Below are positions 6,623 to 15,993 of a stretch of DNA of 20,911 nucleotides, in pieces; positions within the stretch are counted from its first letter, which is position 1; every line of letters begins with the position of its first letter. The stretch spans positions 1-20,911 of the forward strand of contig CALCSS010000069.1 of NCBI GenBank assembly GCA_937893835.1. Reading direction: 5' to 3'. The notes below the pieces were generated by a model. It was not told the DNA's origin. It did not search any database and saw only the letters and a program-made list of their open reading frames with translations. A program made the position numbers and the translations under genes. The stretch comes from an uncultured Fidelibacterota bacterium (GTDB lineage: Bacteria > Fidelibacterota > Marinisomatia > Marinisomatales > UBA1611).

Positions 6623-8694
6623 ATTTACATTTAGTTGATTGGCTGATCGTTATCCTGGTAGTGTACGGAATGTTCTATTCTGTATCATTCTCATCGGGCT
6701 TGATGAAAAGTGTGACTGATTTTCTATCGGCTGGTAGGACAGCCGGACGTTATCTTATATCTGTCTCTAGTGGGATTGCTGGCCTTGGCGCCATATCTGT
6801 GGTGATGTTCCTTGAGATGGGGTATGTTGCAGGTTTTAGTCTTGCCTGGTGGGGCCTGAGTCAGGGAATCATCATTCTGATGTTGACCATGTCTGGTTGG
6901 GTGATCTATCGCTTTCGTTCCACTCGCTGCCTGACACTTGCCCAATTCTTTGAAAAACGTTATAGCCGTAAGTTTCGGATCTTCACCGGGATCGTTGCCT
7001 TCACAGCAGGAATCATCAATTTTGGAATATTTCCAGCGGTTGGGGCACAGTTTTTCATAAGTTACTGTGGACTACCTGATGCATTCATCGGAATTCCTGT
7101 ATACCCTTTGGTGATGATCGTTCTTCTTAGCATCTCACTCTATTTCGTATATACAGGTGGACAGATCGCTGTTATAATCGCTGATTTTTTTCAAGGTATC
7201 TTTGCCACTCTTGTGTTGGTCATTGTGGCCCTTTACCTTTTCTTCAGTGTTGGCTGGGATCAGGTGACAGACTCTTTGGAACAGACCCCTATAAAAATGG
7301 CTAGGGAAGAGATAGAAAAGCTACAGTATGATGATGGCTTTATGGCACTGTCAGAAATGGAGCAGGAAGAAAGAAAAAGTGAGATAAATGAGAGGCATGA
7401 GAATTCCTCAAGGATCAATCCATTCAAGACCAGCCACGTTGAGGATTTTAATTTTTGGTATTTTCTGATCGGTATCATTGGCATTATGTATGGGAGCATG
7501 AGTTGGCAGGGCAGCCAAGCCTATAACAGTTCTGCCAAGAGTGCCCACGAGGCCAAGATGGGATCGGTCCTTGCTGGCTTTAGGGGTCTGCCCCAGGGAC
7601 TATTTTTTCTTTTGGTTCCCATTTTGATATATGTATTCATGAACCATGGTGACTACCAAAGCATTGCCTCGTCTGTGGAATTTTCCCTTCAAGATCTAGA
7701 TACTGACACCCTTAGATCACAAATGCGCGGGCCATTGGTACTGTCAACGGTACTACCAATTGGGTTGCTAGGAGCATTTGCGGCATTGATGCTTGCAGCA
7801 TTTGTAAGCACACATGACACATACTTACATTCTTGGGCAACTATCATTGTTCAAGATGTGATCATGCCTTTTAGAGATAAACCTTTTGAGAAGGATACAC
7901 ATCTGAAGGTATTGAGATATGCGATACTCGGTGTGGCCATATTTATTTTCCTTTTTAGTCTCTTATTCCAACAGAATCAAAAGATCGCACTTTTCTTTGC
8001 TATAACAGCTGCCATCTTTGCGGGCGGTTCTGGAGCCGTCATCATTGGGGGACTCTATTGGAAAAGAGGAACGACAACGGCCGCATGGACTGCCATGATC
8101 GTAGGTGCTCTCATTAGTGTCAGTGGGGTCTTGGTCAAACAGATCTCAGCAGATTGGCTGGCAGATACATCATCGTTTTATCAGTTAAAGAGCATGTTGG
8201 AATTCATAAGGAACATAAACGGCCAGGAATATTGGGCGATCAGCATGGGTGTCTCAGCCCTTTCATATGTTTTGGTGTCCATAGTGGAGGATGCAGAGCC
8301 ATTTGATATGGACAAACTTTTGAATCGTGGAAAGTATTCCATCAGTGGCGAGAAGAAGATCGTCAACAAGAATACAGAGCTAGGATGGAAGATCTTCATG
8401 ATGGGAGATGAGTTCACCAAAGGAGATAAACTCATCTATATCTTGAACTATGCTTGGACCGGCATATGGACACTTGTATTCATTATCGGTACCATATATA
8501 ATCTTTCAAATGATGTAAGTGACACAACATGGATGGTGTTTTGGAAAAATTATATTTACATACATATTGTAATTTCCCTATCAACAATAGTCTGGTTCAC
8601 GGTAGGTGGTTTTCGTGACCTGAAGATCATGATGGTGAAACTGAATACTGACCACAGAGACCATCATGATGATGGCTGGGTCTCAGAAGAATAG
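6619..8694 (+). CDS. Sodium:solute symporter (SSS family), long form
   Basis: This inner-membrane sodium-coupled symporter of 691 residues is longer than classic SSS proteins of about 500-550. The first helix is at about 7-25, then DFLSAGRTAGR at 34-44, SSGIAGLGA in helix 2, and AAFVSTHDTYLHSWATIIVQ at 393-412, which corresponds to the vSGLT helix that supplies Na2-site serines (here Ser397 and Thr398). A hydrophilic, charged insertion lies at about 215-275, and two extra hydrophobic segments follow at about 603-627 and 640-662. The tail ends in a His/Asp-rich DHRDHHDD. The substrate is likely a sugar from the glycan broken down by this operon (inference). The start is TTG, overlapping the CBM9-like stop by 4 nt; the upstream GGAAAGG at 6602-6608 can serve as ribosome-binding site. 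Confidence 0.88.
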   Translation: MNLHLVDWLIVILVVYGMFYSVSFSSGLMKSVTDFLSAGRTAGRYLISVSSGIAGLGAISVVMFLEMGYVAGFSLAWWGLSQGIIILMLTMSGWVIYRFRSTRCLTLAQFFEKRYSRKFRIFTGIVAFTAGIINFGIFPAVGAQFFISYCGLPDAFIGIPVYPLVMIVLLSISLYFVYTGGQIAVIIADFFQGIFATLVLVIVALYLFFSVGWDQVTDSLEQTPIKMAREEIEKLQYDDGFMALSEMEQEERKSEINERHENSSRINPFKTSHVEDFNFWYFLIGIIGIMYGSMSWQGSQAYNSSAKSAHEAKMGSVLAGFRGLPQGLFFLLVPILIYVFMNHGDYQSIASSVEFSLQDLDTDTLRSQMRGPLVLSTVLPIGLLGAFAALMLAAFVSTHDTYLHSWATIIVQDVIMPFRDKPFEKDTHLKVLRYAILGVAIFIFLFSLLFQQNQKIALFFAITAAIFAGGSGAVIIGGLYWKRGTTTAAWTAMIVGALISVSGVLVKQISADWLADTSSFYQLKSMLEFIRNINGQEYWAISMGVSALSYVLVSIVEDAEPFDMDKLLNRGKYSISGEKKIVNKNTELGWKIFMMGDEFTKGDKLIYILNYAWTGIWTLVFIIGTIYNLSNDVSDTTWMVFWKNYIYIHIVISLSTIVWFTVGGFRDLKIMMVKLNTDHRDHHDDGWVSEE

Positions 8695-8697
8695 ATC

Positions 8698-11600
8698 ATG
8701 AATAAAAAAGAAACTGATTTGATCATCCAAAGGATTGAGAAGTGGTATGGCCGCTTGGCTGATCTTCTCATCTATGATCAGAGAAAGTTCAAGGCAAAAT
8801 TCGGTTGGTCAAAAGAGCCAACAAGGTTTGATGACCGACTATCTTTGGACTATAAGCCCATAAATGAGGGAGACCCATGGGGTCAAAAATGGGAAAGCGC
8901 CTGGTTTCATTTACAGGGAGAGGTGCCTGAGGATTGGGAAGGGAAGGCCGTTGTTGCCGACTTAGATTTTTCAGGTGAAGGGCTTGTTCATGATGGTGAT
9001 GGCAAGGTCCTTCAAGGAATCACCAATGCATCTATTTGGGATCCCAACTTTGTTCGAACGAGGGTTCCATTATTTGATAGCTCCAATGGTAGTGAACATG
9101 TGGAACTATGGGTAGAGGCTGCAGCGAACTCATTGTTTGGGGTCTTTACTGATACAGAGCCTGAAGAAGATAGTCCAAAACGGCATGGTTGGTTTGATGC
9201 AAAGGTAGAGTCGATGAGATTCGGCATCTTCGATGAAGACCTCTGGCACCTATACCTTGACGCTAGGATATTATTGGGATTTATCAAGCGTCTTGATGAA
9301 GGATCGGTCAGGAGATCAAGAGCGATCCTCGCTTTGAACAATTGTATCAATACATTCTGCGATGATAGAAGTAATGTTGATGAGGCCAGGCATTCTCTAA
9401 AAGAAGAATTGGAAAAACCAGCTTCAGCATCGGACCTAAGCGTTTCTGCCATTGGACATGCCCACATCGATACGGGTTGGCTCTGGCCGGTCAGGGAAAC
9501 GATACGTAAATCAGCACGTACCTTTGCGACCCAATTGAGTATCATTGAAAAATATCCAGACTATATCTTTGGTGCATCCCAGCCACAACACTACCAATTC
9601 ATGAAAGATCAATATCCAGACCTATATGATAGGATAAAGGGCGCGGTCAAAACTGGAAATTGGGAGGTCCAGGGTGGAATGTGGGTAGAGGCAGACTGCA
9701 ACCTGATCAGTGGCGAGTCGATGGTAAGACAATTACTGATCGGTAAGAATTTTTTCAAGGATGAGTTTGACATTGAGGTAGACAATCTATGGTTGCCAGA
9801 TGTGTTCGGCTACTCAGCAGCATTGCCTCAGATACTAAAGAGGGCAGGGGTAAATTATTTTCTGACACAAAAACTCTCTTGGAGTCAGTTCAACGATTTT
9901 CCTCATCACACCTTTAACTGGCGCGGGATCGATGGTACAGAGATATTGACACATTTCCCGCCAGAGAACACATACAACAGTGAGCTGGACACGGAGTTTC
10001 TCTTGCCTGCTCAGAAGGGGTTCAAGGAAAAGGATAAACTGAATGAGTTCATATCATTGTTTGGAGTGGGAGATGGTGGAGGTGGACCTAAGCCAGAGAA
10101 TGTGGAACTGGGAAGGCGAATGTCCGACCTTGAGAACTCACCCAGAGTTCGATTTGATACGGCGAAGAATTTTTTTGATAGGCTGGACAAGCACAAAGAT
10201 GATGTGGAGACTTGGGTAGGAGAACTCTATCTAGAACTTCATAGGGGAACTCTAACAACACACGGACTGGTCAAGAGACAGAATCGTAAGTTGGAATGGA
10301 AATTACGGTCGGTTGAGATGTTGTGGTCATGCCTCTCATATGAGGATTATCCCACTAAAGATCTGGACGGCCTTTGGAAGACAGTACTGATCAATCAATT
10401 CCATGATATCATACCAGGATCGAGTATTAATCTTGTCTATCAGACGACCCATGCTGAATATGAAAAGGTGCATCAGGAATGTGACCGATTGATGAATGAA
10501 TCAGCTCGGATGTTATTCAAAGAAGATCCGGATTCATTTGTATTGGCAAACACCTTATCCTATATATGGAAAGGAGCGATCAAGATTCCAGAGTCCTTTG
10601 AGGGATATGAGTTGTTAGGTCCAAATGATGATACAGTTCCATTGCAGAAGACCGATGAGGGTGTGATGGCCTCCGTAGACCTAGATCCTTTGTCATTCAC
10701 CACATTCAAGAAAGGTAATACCTTGACCCTTGATGGTCAAAGATCAGATACCCTGTTATTGGAGAATGACCTTATCAAGTACGAGTTTGATGGCAAGGGA
10801 TCTTTAATATCCACTTATGATAAGGAACTTGAAAGGGAATTCATGTCGGGTCCTGGGAATGTGCTATCTCTCTATGAGGATCGACCGAATAATTGGGATG
10901 CTTGGGATGTGGATTTCTTTTATAGAGATGCACTGATAGAGACAGCTGAGGTGACAGAGTCTCTCTCTATTTCAGATGGTGATGTTGTGACGCAGTTAAG
11001 ATTTGTTTTTAAAATAGGCCATTCAACCATAGAGCAGATAGTTAGCCTAAATCCTCATTCGAAGAGACTGGATTTTTTAACTCAGGTTGATTGGAAGGAG
11101 AACCACAAGATGCTTCGTGTCCATTTCCCTGTCAATATCAGATCAGAACAAGCTTCCTTTGACATACAATACGGACATGTGAGACGGAATACCCATAGAA
11201 ACACAAGTTGGGACAAGGCCAAATTCGAGGTGGTCGGACACAAATATGCGGACCTGTCTGATCATGATAACGGAGTTGCTCTGCTAAATGATTGTAAGTA
11301 TGGCTATATGGTTCATGATGATCTCTTGGACCTTAATCTACTTCGATCGCCAAGCAATCCCGATCCAGATGCAGACAAAGGATCCCATACATTCACGTAT
11401 AGTCTATTACCTCATCATAATGACCTGATACATTCAAATGTCATCAGTGAATCCTCATGCCTGAATCAGGAGCCACTGCTCTTTGAAGGTATGAAAAGTG
11501 AGATCGATATTCCACTTAAATTGATCGGTGATGGACTAGAATTATCTGTGTTGAAGAAAGCAGAGAAAGAGGATGCCTGGATCCTAAGAGTTGTTGAGAC

Positions 11601-11760
11601 CCATGGTAGGGTCTCTAGCGGTTCAGTACAGTTCAATGGAGAGGTCACAGAGTGTGATCTCATGGAGTGGAATGAACTTGGTGAATCACAGACCATTGAA
11701 GGTTCTTTAGAACTCACTTTGGATCCATTTGAGATCAGGACCTATAAGGTCACATATTAG
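8698..11760 (+). CDS. Alpha-mannosidase, glycoside hydrolase family 38 (cytosolic MAN2C1/Ams1-like)
   Basis: It releases terminal alpha-mannose with a zinc-dependent retaining mechanism. Length is 1020 residues, typical of the cytosolic MAN2C1/Ams1-like branch. An N-terminal beta domain (about 1-245, with WGQKWESAWFHLQGEVPEDW at 61-80) precedes the catalytic barrel. Predicted zinc ligands are His256 and Asp258 in GHAHIDTGW, Asp368 in WLPDVFGYS (also the nucleophile) and His569 in NQFHDIIPGSS. The family's GDGGGGPKPE loop is at about 458-467, and large C-terminal beta domains follow. There is no signal peptide, so it is cytoplasmic. Mammalian MAN2C1 trims free oligosaccharides from N-glycans, which suggests a similar substrate here. 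The gene begins 3 nt after the symporter stop and ends the operon; no hairpin terminator is visible after it. Confident family call; linkage preference unknown. Confidence 0.96.
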   Translation: MNKKETDLIIQRIEKWYGRLADLLIYDQRKFKAKFGWSKEPTRFDDRLSLDYKPINEGDPWGQKWESAWFHLQGEVPEDWEGKAVVADLDFSGEGLVHDGDGKVLQGITNASIWDPNFVRTRVPLFDSSNGSEHVELWVEAAANSLFGVFTDTEPEEDSPKRHGWFDAKVESMRFGIFDEDLWHLYLDARILLGFIKRLDEGSVRRSRAILALNNCINTFCDDRSNVDEARHSLKEELEKPASASDLSVSAIGHAHIDTGWLWPVRETIRKSARTFATQLSIIEKYPDYIFGASQPQHYQFMKDQYPDLYDRIKGAVKTGNWEVQGGMWVEADCNLISGESMVRQLLIGKNFFKDEFDIEVDNLWLPDVFGYSAALPQILKRAGVNYFLTQKLSWSQFNDFPHHTFNWRGIDGTEILTHFPPENTYNSELDTEFLLPAQKGFKEKDKLNEFISLFGVGDGGGGPKPENVELGRRMSDLENSPRVRFDTAKNFFDRLDKHKDDVETWVGELYLELHRGTLTTHGLVKRQNRKLEWKLRSVEMLWSCLSYEDYPTKDLDGLWKTVLINQFHDIIPGSSINLVYQTTHAEYEKVHQECDRLMNESARMLFKEDPDSFVLANTLSYIWKGAIKIPESFEGYELLGPNDDTVPLQKTDEGVMASVDLDPLSFTTFKKGNTLTLDGQRSDTLLLENDLIKYEFDGKGSLISTYDKELEREFMSGPGNVLSLYEDRPNNWDAWDVDFFYRDALIETAEVTESLSISDGDVVTQLRFVFKIGHSTIEQIVSLNPHSKRLDFLTQVDWKENHKMLRVHFPVNIRSEQASFDIQYGHVRRNTHRNTSWDKAKFEVVGHKYADLSDHDNGVALLNDCKYGYMVHDDLLDLNLLRSPSNPDPDADKGSHTFTYSLLPHHNDLIHSNVISESSCLNQEPLLFEGMKSEIDIPLKLIGDGLELSVLKKAEKEDAWILRVVETHGRVSSGSVQFNGEVTECDLMEWNELGESQTIEGSLELTLDPFEIRTYKVTY

Positions 11761-11818
11761 TTCAACTGTGTCCCGTGTCACATATGAAACCCATATATAT
11801 TGATGGTTACCTCAAGTA

Positions 11819-11846
11819 TTGATATTTTCTTATTACAAGATATGCT
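11819..11846 (+). promoter_or_regulatory. Candidate sigma70-like promoter for the lectin/beta-helix surface protein
   Basis: TTGATA at 11819-11824, a 16-nt spacer and TATGCT at 11841-11846 lie in the 123-nt gap before the start at 11884. Because no terminator is visible after the alpha-mannosidase gene, read-through from the operon is also possible, and the surface protein may be made both ways. Confidence 0.4.
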
Positions 11847-11873
11847 TATCACATCTCATATACAAAATTAAAT

Positions 11874-11877
11874 GGAG
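11874..11877 (+). promoter_or_regulatory. Shine-Dalgarno GGAG that decides the start at 11884
   Basis: GGAG lies 6 nt before the ATG at 11884. An in-frame ATG at 11872 overlaps this element and has no ribosome-binding site of its own. Starting at 11884 also gives a more normal signal peptide (MIRSSSISLFLAL...). Confidence 0.6.
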
Positions 11878-11883
11878 CCCCCT

Positions 11884-14800
11884 ATGATTCGTTCATCTTC
11901 TATCTCATTATTTCTGGCCTTATCATTTTTGATAGCATCAGACTCTGATCTTCAAAAAGATCGTAAGCTTCATCAAAAGAGGCTGGGTGATGCCAAACTG
12001 GAGCTGAATTCATTAAGATCAGATCTTGAGGTCAAGGTACAAAAGATATTGAGTGGTATTTCTAAGAACGATCTTCTTGAAAGAAGATCATTGAATAACA
12101 ATACGATTTTTGATTCATCGTCCATTGACCTCAGAATGAGATCAAATTCTCGAGGATCTGATCGAAGGGTACTTGTATCAAATAAGAAGACTAAGTTTGG
12201 ATCAAATATCGATCCTATCATCATTGACAGATACCAAAGAGAAAGAAACCATGTGTCTGATCATGTGATGTCAATTCCAACTGGAAACAACATTATTTCA
12301 ATGTTTCACTCCGGCCAGAACGAATCAAGTTTGAATCGAGATACTAGAGACTCCATTGTGCAGGCAACTGTAGTTGATCATTTAGGAAATCCTAATGATA
12401 ATGCAACGGTCTACTTCTTCTCAACTGAACAAGATACTGTAATTAGCGTGGTAACCGATAGTTCAGGAACAGCATCAGCAGAATTAGAGGATGGGATCTG
12501 GAGCGCATATGCACATAATAATACTGACAACGGAACCTACATATGCCTGTGGGATGGAGGCATCTTCCATGTCACTCCAGAAGGCGTTGCTGAGGGGGAT
12601 ATTGAACTAGTACTGCAGCCGAGAGATCAATATGGATTTCTTATTGCGAGTGTACGTGAATACACTGAAGAAGATACCCTAGGCCCGGTGATCACCAGTG
12701 TTATGATCGAGGATAGTACGGGTAATGCCATTTATTATGGAATGGCAAATGTCTGGGGTGACATTGGTACTGCTCTTGATCCATACCAAGAGTATGATGT
12801 CATTGTTAACTATGATGGTGAGTTCCATGAGCAATCGATATACATTGATACGACTGACTCCTATTACAACCTTATGTTTGAATTTGGAGAGAGTGGAAAC
12901 GATGATGATACAACGGTCGTAGGTGTAGAATTTCATTTTACATCCATCGATAGTATGTATGAGGCACATGGGGATGTGTTCTCATCCATGGGTGCTGGAT
13001 GTGAAGGGTGTGAGGGAGATCTTTCTGAGATGACGCCAGACGAATATGTGACGATTCGCAATCAAGGTGAATTTGAGGCATGGGCAGCGAGCTATGAGTT
13101 CAATGATTATTATTTTCAATTCATTGATGAGAATTCTAATGATCAGCATGATATGGGTGAGATCTATGCGGTCTCCTGCGAGAATGGGAATGCCAGTGGT
13201 GACTGGGAAGGCGGTAACATGACCGTGGCATACAACGGAAATGTCTATTGGATGGATTTCGTTAATTTTTGGGATTTCGCATATGACCTTGACTGGGAGG
13301 GTGGAGATGATGGTGATAATGATACTGAGGGATTTGAATACTTAGGTGAATTTCAAGGGCATCATTACTATGGGTCCCTTGACTCTGTCTCCTGGCATGA
13401 TGCACTCAATTTCACAGATACTCTCCAAACTGGCGAAGGCGTTGAGGCATACTTGGCAACCATAACATCTCAACAAGAAAACGATTTCATTCGATACTCA
13501 ATCGACACTCTAAATAGAAGCGGAGTCTGGATCGGTCTAACGGATGAGCAAGAAGAGGGCAATTGGCAATGGGTCAATGGTGAGGAGGTATCCTATGCCA
13601 ACTGGAATGATGGTGAGCCAAACAATTCAGGAGGGGATGAACACTATGGTGAACTTGTGACCTATAATGGACGCTGGAATGATCTGCCTAACGATTCTTT
13701 TAAGTCGTTCATAGTTGAGCTTGAGTTCAATGATGATGGAGATGATGAAGATTCTCTTCATTTTGTATGGAGTGCAGTAGGAAATGACTCCACTGGAGAT
13801 GGCTCCTTTGAAAACCCCTTTGCGACGATAGGACACGCTATGAATGTGATGACCGATAATGACCTCATCATTGTGGGGCCAGGTGTCTATAATGAGAATA
13901 TCACTACCTTTGGTATGTCGGGGATGCTTTTTGGGATCTCTGGATCAGACTCTACCATCATAGATGGTAATGGGCAGGGTACCATCCTGAACATCATGCA
14001 AGGCAATTGGCTTGTTGGTGGTTTTACCTTTACAAATGGTAGTGCGGATTCTGGAGGAGGAGCCATTCGTATCATTGACGGTACCATTATGATGGGGGAC
14101 AATCTATTCATAAATAATATGGCCCAATCAAATGGAGGAGCATTACTAGGTATTAATTCTACTGTTATGATCGATAGTTGCAAGTTCATAGGCAATGATG
14201 CAAATAACAATGGTGGCGGTTTACATGTCGTCAATCTTGATTCAACACAAAATAGAATGGTCTCCATATCCAATACGCTATTTGCGGAGAATATGTCTAA
14301 TAATGGAGTAGCAGGAGTGCATCTGGGAGCAGTTGATGGTGCGTCTATGGATGCTTTCTTGGACAAGACTGAATTTATTCAAAATTCGGGATATCATTAT
14401 TCAGGTCTGAGAGCCCATGGCAATGTTTTCGCAAGTGTATACCAGAGTGCTTTCCTTGGAAATACAGCTCAGACATATGCAGCAGCAGGTGGTTTTTCCT
14501 CTGGAAGTAATGTCTATGTTGATCTCTCGCTTATTGCTGGTAATCACGCCAATATATCAGATGGAAACTTCAATTCAGGTGGTTTTTCAGTATGGGGTGA
14601 GTCCTACGCTAGTTTTAACCATTGTACATTTGTAGGAAATGAGGCAGCCTATGGAAGCGCCTTGACCATTGGTGGTGGGTCATATGCGGATGTGAATGCC
14701 TCTATTGTCTGGTCAAATCCTGGTGCGAATTCATTGGCCGCTGTTCATTGGGATGGAGCGGGTAGTACATTATTTGTCAATGAGAGTGACATACAGGGCG

Positions 14801-15888
14801 GAGAGAGTGGTGGTTTCGCTGATTCTCTATCTTTCATCGACCTCCAGAATACCATTGATGCACAGCCATTCTTTTGCAATCCAATAGATGGTGATTTTTC
14901 AATTGATGAGATGTCACCCGCTGTTACAAGTTGGGGAGAGCCAATGGGAGCAATGGGGTTTGGATGCACTGGAAATGTTCAGGCATCGGCAAGTATTCTC
15001 GACATTCAGGATGTGCCTGATGATCAAGGTGGCAGAGTTTATATCACATTTGAGAGGTCCACATTTGATACAGACGGACTTGGTCGAACAGAGATGTACA
15101 CGGTCGAACGTTTGGATGGTGGCCAATGGGTCGGACTCAACTCAGTTGGAGCCTATGGCAGTAATACCTATGTCGTTGAGGCGACCACGCTCTCTGACTC
15201 GACCAGCGAGGATGATGCCTTGACAACCTATAGGGTCATAGCGAATATGGATGAGGGTAATTTTGAGAGTGATCCATCGTCTGGATATTCCTTAGATAAT
15301 CTATCACCAGGCATGCTTGTCGGTCTGGGTGCCTTTGTATCAAATGGCATTGTAAGTCTTAGTTGGGAGATGTCTGATGCAAATGACCTGTCTCACTATA
15401 ACATATACAGAGGCAATAACCCAGACATTAGCATTGATATAAGTTCATTGATCGGTGAGTCGGAGGATCCGGTCTTCTCTGATGATGTGACGGAGATAGG
15501 TGAGTACTACTATGTTGTCACGGCGGTTGATCTCCATGAGAATGAGGGACTGCCGTCTGAAGTGGCCAATGTATCGCTACTGGATCTCGAGGATGTACTT
15601 GGTCTTCCAGAAGATTATGTGCTTCACCAGAACTATCCAAACCCGTTCAATCCTACAACAACCCTGAGGTATGACCTGCCAGAGGAGGGAAATGTCTCCA
15701 TTATGGTCTATGACATGATGGGAAGAGAGATACGCACACTCGTCAAAGATCAACTACCTGCGGGTTACCACTATCTTAAATGGGATGGCACAAACAATAA
15801 AGGTTCCCACGTCGCAGCAGGTGTGTATATCTATATCATGCAGACCATAGATCGTAGAGATCTAAAGAAGATGATCTTATTGAAATAG
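11884..15888 (+). CDS. Large secreted modular protein: C-type lectin, beta-helix, FN3-like, T9SS-type sorting tail
   Basis: This cell-surface protein has about 1334 residues; numbers here count from the in-frame ATG at 11872, and the preferred start is Met5. In order: signal peptide (5-23), charged possible coiled coil (27-75), an Ig/carboxypeptidase-regulatory-like module (about 160-240), further beta modules with a CEGC pair (Cys377, Cys380), a C-type lectin domain (about 489-619), a beta-helix (about 629-1040), an FN3-like module near 1150-1235, and a sorting tail from 1244 with NYPNPFNPTT and a FlgD-like Ig fold. The lectin has EPN at 582-584 and WND at 602-604, the calcium- and sugar-binding motifs; EPN is the mannose-type version in animal lectins. 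It contains no cysteine, so canonical lectin disulfides are absent. Acidic linkers separate the modules. Role is inferred as an adhesin or glycan-capture protein next to the mannosidase operon. Confidence 0.88.
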   Translation: MIRSSSISLFLALSFLIASDSDLQKDRKLHQKRLGDAKLELNSLRSDLEVKVQKILSGISKNDLLERRSLNNNTIFDSSSIDLRMRSNSRGSDRRVLVSNKKTKFGSNIDPIIIDRYQRERNHVSDHVMSIPTGNNIISMFHSGQNESSLNRDTRDSIVQATVVDHLGNPNDNATVYFFSTEQDTVISVVTDSSGTASAELEDGIWSAYAHNNTDNGTYICLWDGGIFHVTPEGVAEGDIELVLQPRDQYGFLIASVREYTEEDTLGPVITSVMIEDSTGNAIYYGMANVWGDIGTALDPYQEYDVIVNYDGEFHEQSIYIDTTDSYYNLMFEFGESGNDDDTTVVGVEFHFTSIDSMYEAHGDVFSSMGAGCEGCEGDLSEMTPDEYVTIRNQGEFEAWAASYEFNDYYFQFIDENSNDQHDMGEIYAVSCENGNASGDWEGGNMTVAYNGNVYWMDFVNFWDFAYDLDWEGGDDGDNDTEGFEYLGEFQGHHYYGSLDSVSWHDALNFTDTLQTGEGVEAYLATITSQQENDFIRYSIDTLNRSGVWIGLTDEQEEGNWQWVNGEEVSYANWNDGEPNNSGGDEHYGELVTYNGRWNDLPNDSFKSFIVELEFNDDGDDEDSLHFVWSAVGNDSTGDGSFENPFATIGHAMNVMTDNDLIIVGPGVYNENITTFGMSGMLFGISGSDSTIIDGNGQGTILNIMQGNWLVGGFTFTNGSADSGGGAIRIIDGTIMMGDNLFINNMAQSNGGALLGINSTVMIDSCKFIGNDANNNGGGLHVVNLDSTQNRMVSISNTLFAENMSNNGVAGVHLGAVDGASMDAFLDKTEFIQNSGYHYSGLRAHGNVFASVYQSAFLGNTAQTYAAAGGFSSGSNVYVDLSLIAGNHANISDGNFNSGGFSVWGESYASFNHCTFVGNEAAYGSALTIGGGSYADVNASIVWSNPGANSLAAVHWDGAGSTLFVNESDIQGGESGGFADSLSFIDLQNTIDAQPFFCNPIDGDFSIDEMSPAVTSWGEPMGAMGFGCTGNVQASASILDIQDVPDDQGGRVYITFERSTFDTDGLGRTEMYTVERLDGGQWVGLNSVGAYGSNTYVVEATTLSDSTSEDDALTTYRVIANMDEGNFESDPSSGYSLDNLSPGMLVGLGAFVSNGIVSLSWEMSDANDLSHYNIYRGNNPDISIDISSLIGESEDPVFSDDVTEIGEYYYVVTAVDLHENEGLPSEVANVSLLDLEDVLGLPEDYVLHQNYPNPFNPTTTLRYDLPEEGNVSIMVYDMMGREIRTLVKDQLPAGYHYLKWDGTNNKGSHVAAGVYIYIMQTIDRRDLKKMILLK

Positions 15889-15897
15889 CATTAGTAT

Positions 15898-15926
15898 AAA
15901 AAAGGGGCTGAGAGGCCCCTTTTTTT
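15898..15926 (+). terminator. Rho-independent terminator after the surface-protein gene
   Basis: GGGGC (15904-15908), a 6-nt loop and GCCCC (15915-15919) form a hairpin flanked by six A's upstream and seven T's downstream. It begins 10 nt after the stop at 15888 and separates this gene from the MORN-repeat gene. Confidence 0.85.
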
Positions 15927-15993
15927 ACTTATAGTAAACTAATCTATTTTTTTTAACTTCCGCGGTCATCTGATCACATAATAGACTATTACA

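Noticed and set aside
9012..9545. A 177-residue minus-strand reading frame
   Set aside because: It lies antisense inside the GH38 gene, whose conserved domain covers this stretch; the antisense product looks like a codon-complement artefact.
11761..11800. Possible hairpin TGTG...CACA as terminator of the mannosidase operon
   Set aside because: The stem is only 4 bp and no T-run follows, so it was not called a terminator.
13887..14366. A 159-residue minus-strand reading frame
   Set aside because: It is antisense to the beta-helix region of the large surface protein; its Pro/Ser/Leu-rich composition mirrors the Gly/Asn-rich repeats of the sense strand.
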